A stretch of DNA of 64,000 bases from Phlebotomus papatasi (Eukaryota; Arthropoda; Insecta; Diptera; Psychodidae): contig NC_077223.1 in assembly GCF_024763615.1 (NCBI RefSeq), positions 73,408,627 to 73,472,626 on the forward strand. Reading direction: 5' to 3'. This document shows, piece after piece, positions 61,091 to 64,000 of the stretch. Below the pieces are notes generated by a model. The model was not told where the DNA came from. It worked only from the letters and a program-made list of their open reading frames with translations, and ran no database searches. A program made the translations under genes and the position numbers. Position 1 is the stretch's first letter. The number at the start of each line of letters is the position of its first letter.

Positions 61091-61556
61091 TAATGAATAA
61101 CTTCGCGGATTCTCATGGGTGGCTGACAAAGGTTCTAAACAGATGTAAAGTTTAGGCATCTACCTCTCATAGTTTCCGAGATAATCGATTTTAAAGATTT
61201 TCAGACACTTTTATGCATTTCTCATCCATTTTTTTTTCATTTTCAGGTGAAATTTTGCACATATAAAGCCTGAAAGAGGCTCTAAAATGGATGTAAAGTT
61301 TGAAGCTTCTATTTCTCATAGTTCCCGAGATAATCGATTTTAAAGATTTTTATACACTTTTATGCATTTCTCATCCAATTTTCCTCATTAATAACGTTAA
61401 TATTTATGTTTCATACACTTTAAGAGCTGTAAGAATTATTAAACGAAATTTGCATTATTTATGTACAAATATCGTTCGGGTTTGCCACAATCCAAATTTG
61501 CAATGAAGAAATTGCACCTCTATAAGCTAATCAAGGCTTATCACTGGCTTTATAAG

Positions 61557-62029
61557 TGAAATAATCTTTTAAAAACAATTTAAAACTTTAAAAATGCGAT
61601 ATTTTAATTTATTTGCCTATTTTGTATGTTAATTAATCAAACTCTCACCGGGAAAACCACTCGAAAATTCTCCCCGGTTTTTTTTATGAGTAAATTTTCA
61701 ATCGAAAATTTCGTGGATACCGAATAGGCGAGTTCCACACGGAGAGTTTGCTTTTCCCATGAAATCAAACTCTCCCATCTGGAGGATACAGCGATAGCGG
61801 TTGAGTTTTCAAATTTTGGGACACATTACTACCCATCTGAAGTTGCGTGAAATTTTTTACTAAAGGTTTTGTAATATTATGACAGATTTCAATTTGTAAA
61901 AACTATACGGTGGTGTTAAAATGTGAAAATAAAAATTTTGATAAGAAAAACATTGCAAAAATAGTTGATAACTCACCATTCATCCACAATCTTGTACGAA
62001 AATATCCATTGAGAGAAAGAGTCTGCAAA
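61557..62029. other. RagC/D upstream region
   Basis: Spacer, then probable promoter and leader of RagC/D. CTCTCACCGGGAAAACC and CTCCCCGGTTTT around 61650-61680 form a loose inverted pair, and AACTCTC-type words recur. No TATA box is obvious. Confidence 0.35.
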
Positions 62030-63216
62030 ATGGTGAGTGAATCTTCTGCGATAGGGCTGAAATTCGGAGTCGACCTTGAAAGGGGGTATTTTCTTTTGTT
62101 CCGTAGGAGTTCTATGGTGAAGATTTCGAGGGTGAGAGTAGTGTGGGGACCCGGGAGCAAAAACCTCGGATCCTCCTCATGGGACTCAGGCGATCTGGGA
62201 AGAGTTCCATCCAGAAAGTCGTCTTTCACAAGATGTCTCCGAATGAAACTCTGTTCTTGGAATCTACCAATAAAATTGTCAAGGATGACATCAACAATAG
62301 TAGCTTTGTGCAATTCCAAATCTGGGATTTTCCCGGTCAGATTGATTTTTTTGAGCCTACCTTTGATTCTGATATGATCTTCGGTGGCTGTGGAGCTTTG
62401 GTGTTTGTCATTGATGCCCAGGATGAGTTCTCTGAGGCTCTCACGAAGCTCAATCAGACTGTCACGAAGGCGTACAAGGTGAACCCTCGGATTAAATTTG
62501 AGGTGTTCATACACAAAGTGGACGGCGTTAGTGATGACTTCAAGATGGAATCACAGAGGGATATTCATCAGCGAGCTACGGATGATTTGGCAGACGCTGG
62601 ATTGGATCAGATCCATCTCAGCTTTCATCTCACTTCTATTTATGACCATTCGATCTTTGAGGCATTCAGTAAAGTGGTGCAGAAGCTCATTCCACAGCTG
62701 CCGACCCTTGAGAATCTCCTGAATATCCTCATTTCCAATTCGGGCATCGAGAAAGCCTTTCTGTTTGATGTTGTTTCGAAGATTTACATCGCTACTGATG
62801 CCTCTCCTGTGGACATGCAGAGCTATGAACTCTGCTGCGATATGATCGATGTAGTGATAGATCTTTCCTGTATCTACGGACTCCAAGGAAGCAACGAAAT
62901 TGCCGCATTTGACAATCAAAGTTCTAGCCTCATTAAACTCAATAATAGCACGATCCTGTATCTCCGGGAGGTGAATAAATTCCTAGCTTTGGTCTGCATC
63001 CTGCGAGAGGACAACTTCAGTCGTCAAGGTGTAATAGATTACAATTTTTTGTGCTTCCGGGAGGCAATAGAGAGGGTGTTTGAGCTGAGGCTGAAGCATC
63101 AAAAAAGCCTGCATCTGACGCATGATGATGATTTTCTCGATCCCGCCATCGTTACCAACGGCCGGACTCAGATGAATGCTTCCGATGGGGAGTCAGTTGA
63201 TGTTATTGTCACATAA
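62030..63216 (+). CDS. RagC-D: Ras-related GTP-binding protein RagC/D
   Basis: The main exon 62107-63216 is open from a good acceptor and is unmistakably RagC/D. The small GTPase pairs with RagA/B on lysosomes and recruits TORC1 when amino acids are plentiful. Seen, in my numbering: P-loop GLRRSGKSS at 27-35, switch II DFPGQ at 75-79, base-recognition HKVD at 137-140, and a C-terminal roadblock-like region after about residue 195 (QLPTLENLLNILIS). I propose that the start ATG (62030-62032) is the last codon of exon 1, directly followed by a GTGAGT donor, with a 74-bp intron. This yields 370 residues beginning MEFYGEDFEG; human RagC and RagD have about 400. The acidic Tyr-containing lead-in fits the family. 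The start exon is less certain than the rest; the exon 2 frame has no ATG before the P-loop region, so an upstream start is required. Confidence 0.94.
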
Positions 63217-63265
63217 TTTGCGCCATCAGTTTTTCCTGAACTGCTCTTTTGTTAAATCCACAAGA

Positions 63266-63271
63266 AATAAA
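63266..63271 (+). promoter_or_regulatory. Polyadenylation signal AATAAA for RagC/D
   Basis: AATAAA occurs 50 bases after the RagC/D stop codon and about 65 bases before the TATA box of the next gene, so the RagC/D transcript probably ends here. Confidence 0.6.
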
Positions 63272-63336
63272 AAAAAGTTAATAGAACGGAAATTCCCCAT
63301 TAGGCTTTTTCTGCAGTTAAAATTGAATATTTGCCG

Positions 63337-63344
63337 TATAAAAG
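63337..63344 (+). promoter_or_regulatory. TATA box of the small secreted-peptide gene
   Basis: TATAAAAG is a full match to the metazoan TATA consensus and lies 56 bases before the ATG of the following small gene, which allows a start site near 63365-63370 and a leader of about 25 bases. It is the only strong TATA box I noticed directly upstream of a gene here, and suggests regulated rather than constitutive expression. Confidence 0.6.
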
Positions 63345-63392
63345 GGTAAAATCTTGCCATTTGCTCCTCAAATTGACTGGAAGTAGGGTGAA

Positions 63393-63637
63393 ATGAGGTT
63401 TCTCCTGAAGATTCTAGGACTTTTCTTCCTTTTTCTGCAAATCCTCGCTCAAGAACCGTAAGAAATTTGTTTTTGTCGCCAATTGTTTTTTTCTGGATAA
63501 TTTATCTTTGCAGTTTTGTTTTTCACGATGACGGTCCTACCCAGCCGCAAGATTTTGCAGCAATTCAAGCTTTTTCTGAGCAACCAGCAATCCTAAACAA
63601 TCCAGATTCTTATATTCCTCCTGATCTTTTCCTTTAG
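63393..63637 (+). CDS. Small putative secreted peptide, 62 residues, two exons
   Basis: Exons 63393-63457 and 63514-63637 joined by a 56-bp GT-AG intron (phase 2) give 62 residues. Residues 1-19 form a clear signal peptide: MRFLLK, then a run of Leu/Phe/Ile ending ILA, with likely cleavage before QEP. The mature chain of about 43 residues has no cysteine and is rich in Pro, Asp and Gln, with the tail SYIPPDLFL. No dibasic processing site or amidation glycine is visible, so it does not look like a typical neuropeptide precursor. I do not recognise the family; a tissue-specific secreted factor, or a seminal, salivary or immune peptide, are all possible. Support comes from correct splice sites, the signal peptide and an upstream TATA box. 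It follows RagC/D by 176 bp on the same strand. Confidence 0.7.
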
Positions 63638-63709
63638 TAAAAATGTGTATAACAGTATAACGGTTTTATTATTCTGAAATACAATTTCCCCTCCATAAAT
63701 TTTTTACTT

Positions 63710-64000
63710 GTCACAGTTGGCTGCCCTGTTGTTTGACATCGAGTGTCTGCGTTTTGGGTGATTCGTGAATTTCATTATCGTGAGAAATCCCCAAAAAAAT
63801 AGTGTAAAATCAAAAGTGGTGTGATTATTTTCTATCTTGGTAAGTACCTTAAGACACCCTCTATCAATATCAATCGATAAAAGTGAAAATTTACCCTTGT
63901 ACTTGTCGATATTCCACCTGGAAAATTTCCGGTCTTTGTTGAAAGAGCCCATAGATTTTAGCTCGAGTTCTTTGTCTACAGGTCGCAGATATTGCGTGGT
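63710..64000 (+). other. Possible non-coding first exon of a gene beyond the right edge
   Basis: A stretch of about 130 bases with 5'-leader composition ends in TTG followed by GTAAGTACC (donor at 63840), a near-perfect splice donor. About 140 bases later, TTTGTCTACAG (to 63981) looks like an acceptor and is followed by 19 bases to the window end. No long frame is open. This would fit a leader exon and the start of a second exon of a plus-strand gene. Confidence 0.35.

Larger units (their letters stand above)
58728..61556. repeat. Expanded copy of the dispersed repeat at 22140-23160
   Basis: Homologous blocks appear in the same order as at 22140-23160: 58728-58860, 59284-59400 and 61100-61556. 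Between them lie the MITE 58954-59282, two pogo-like MITEs (59463, 59918) and the CG-rich minisatellite, which together account for most of the extra 1.8 kb. Confidence 0.65.

Noticed and set aside
60553..61155. Open frame of 200 codons with Phe/Arg/Gly-rich repeats
   Set aside because: It is the CG-rich minisatellite read in one frame; two other frames are open as well and the unit length is not a multiple of three.
61910..62377. 155-codon plus-strand frame overlapping the start of RagC/D
   Set aside because: It runs out of frame through the RagC/D exon and its intron; no likeness to a protein family.
1..64000. tRNA, rRNA and CRISPR arrays
   Set aside because: I looked for B-box-like GGTTCGAATCC cores and for regularly spaced short repeats; the only regular arrays are the minisatellite and the foldback array, which lack spacers of unique sequence.

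Overview
This window looks like nuclear DNA from an insect, most likely a dipteran. It is AT-rich and carries spliced genes with short GT-AG introns. It has a tandem pair of insect-type gustatory receptor genes, arthropod-style initiator motifs (TCAGTT) upstream of two genes, and a very heavy load of small DNA transposons with TA or TTAA target sites. I cannot name the species; a nematoceran such as a sand fly or mosquito is a guess from the overall look. No bacterial, organellar or viral genes were seen.

Genes, left to right. PTRHD1 (3194-3714, +, two exons) and CPT2 (6042-3927, -, three exons) converge, with about 210 bp between their stop codons. Eight kb of nested inverted-repeat transposon DNA follows. 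A DENND6-type Rab exchange factor (14130-15770, +) has a single-exon coding region. Two paralogous gustatory receptors (21508-20238 and 26891-25559, both -) share the same three-exon plan. From 26.9 to 46.0 kb I find no convincing protein gene, only transposon remnants and AT-rich spacer. A six-coding-exon monocarboxylate-transporter-like gene (46309-57795, +) has two introns above 4 kb filled with transposons. A RagC/D GTPase (62030-63216, +), a tiny two-exon gene for a 62-residue putative secreted peptide (63393-63637, +), and a possible non-coding first exon running off the right edge close the window.

The genes are mostly unrelated housekeeping functions: mitochondrial fatty-acid import (CPT2), Rab/endosome traffic (DENND6), monocarboxylate transport, lysosomal amino-acid signalling to TORC1 (RagC/D), plus contact chemosensation (the receptors). 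Nothing suggests that they form one pathway.

The most striking content is repeat architecture. There are long near-perfect palindromes at 8149-12141, 40264-41915 and 47583-48109, the last inside an intron of the transporter gene. There are nested insertions whose order can be read from target duplications, and a related copy that serves as an empty-site allele (30516-30754 versus 37638-37819). There is a 28-29 bp CG-rich minisatellite that has expanded in one copy of a dispersed repeat (60.65-61.09 kb) but not in the other (22.4 kb). The palindromes could give long hairpin RNAs if transcribed. That is inference from sequence symmetry only.
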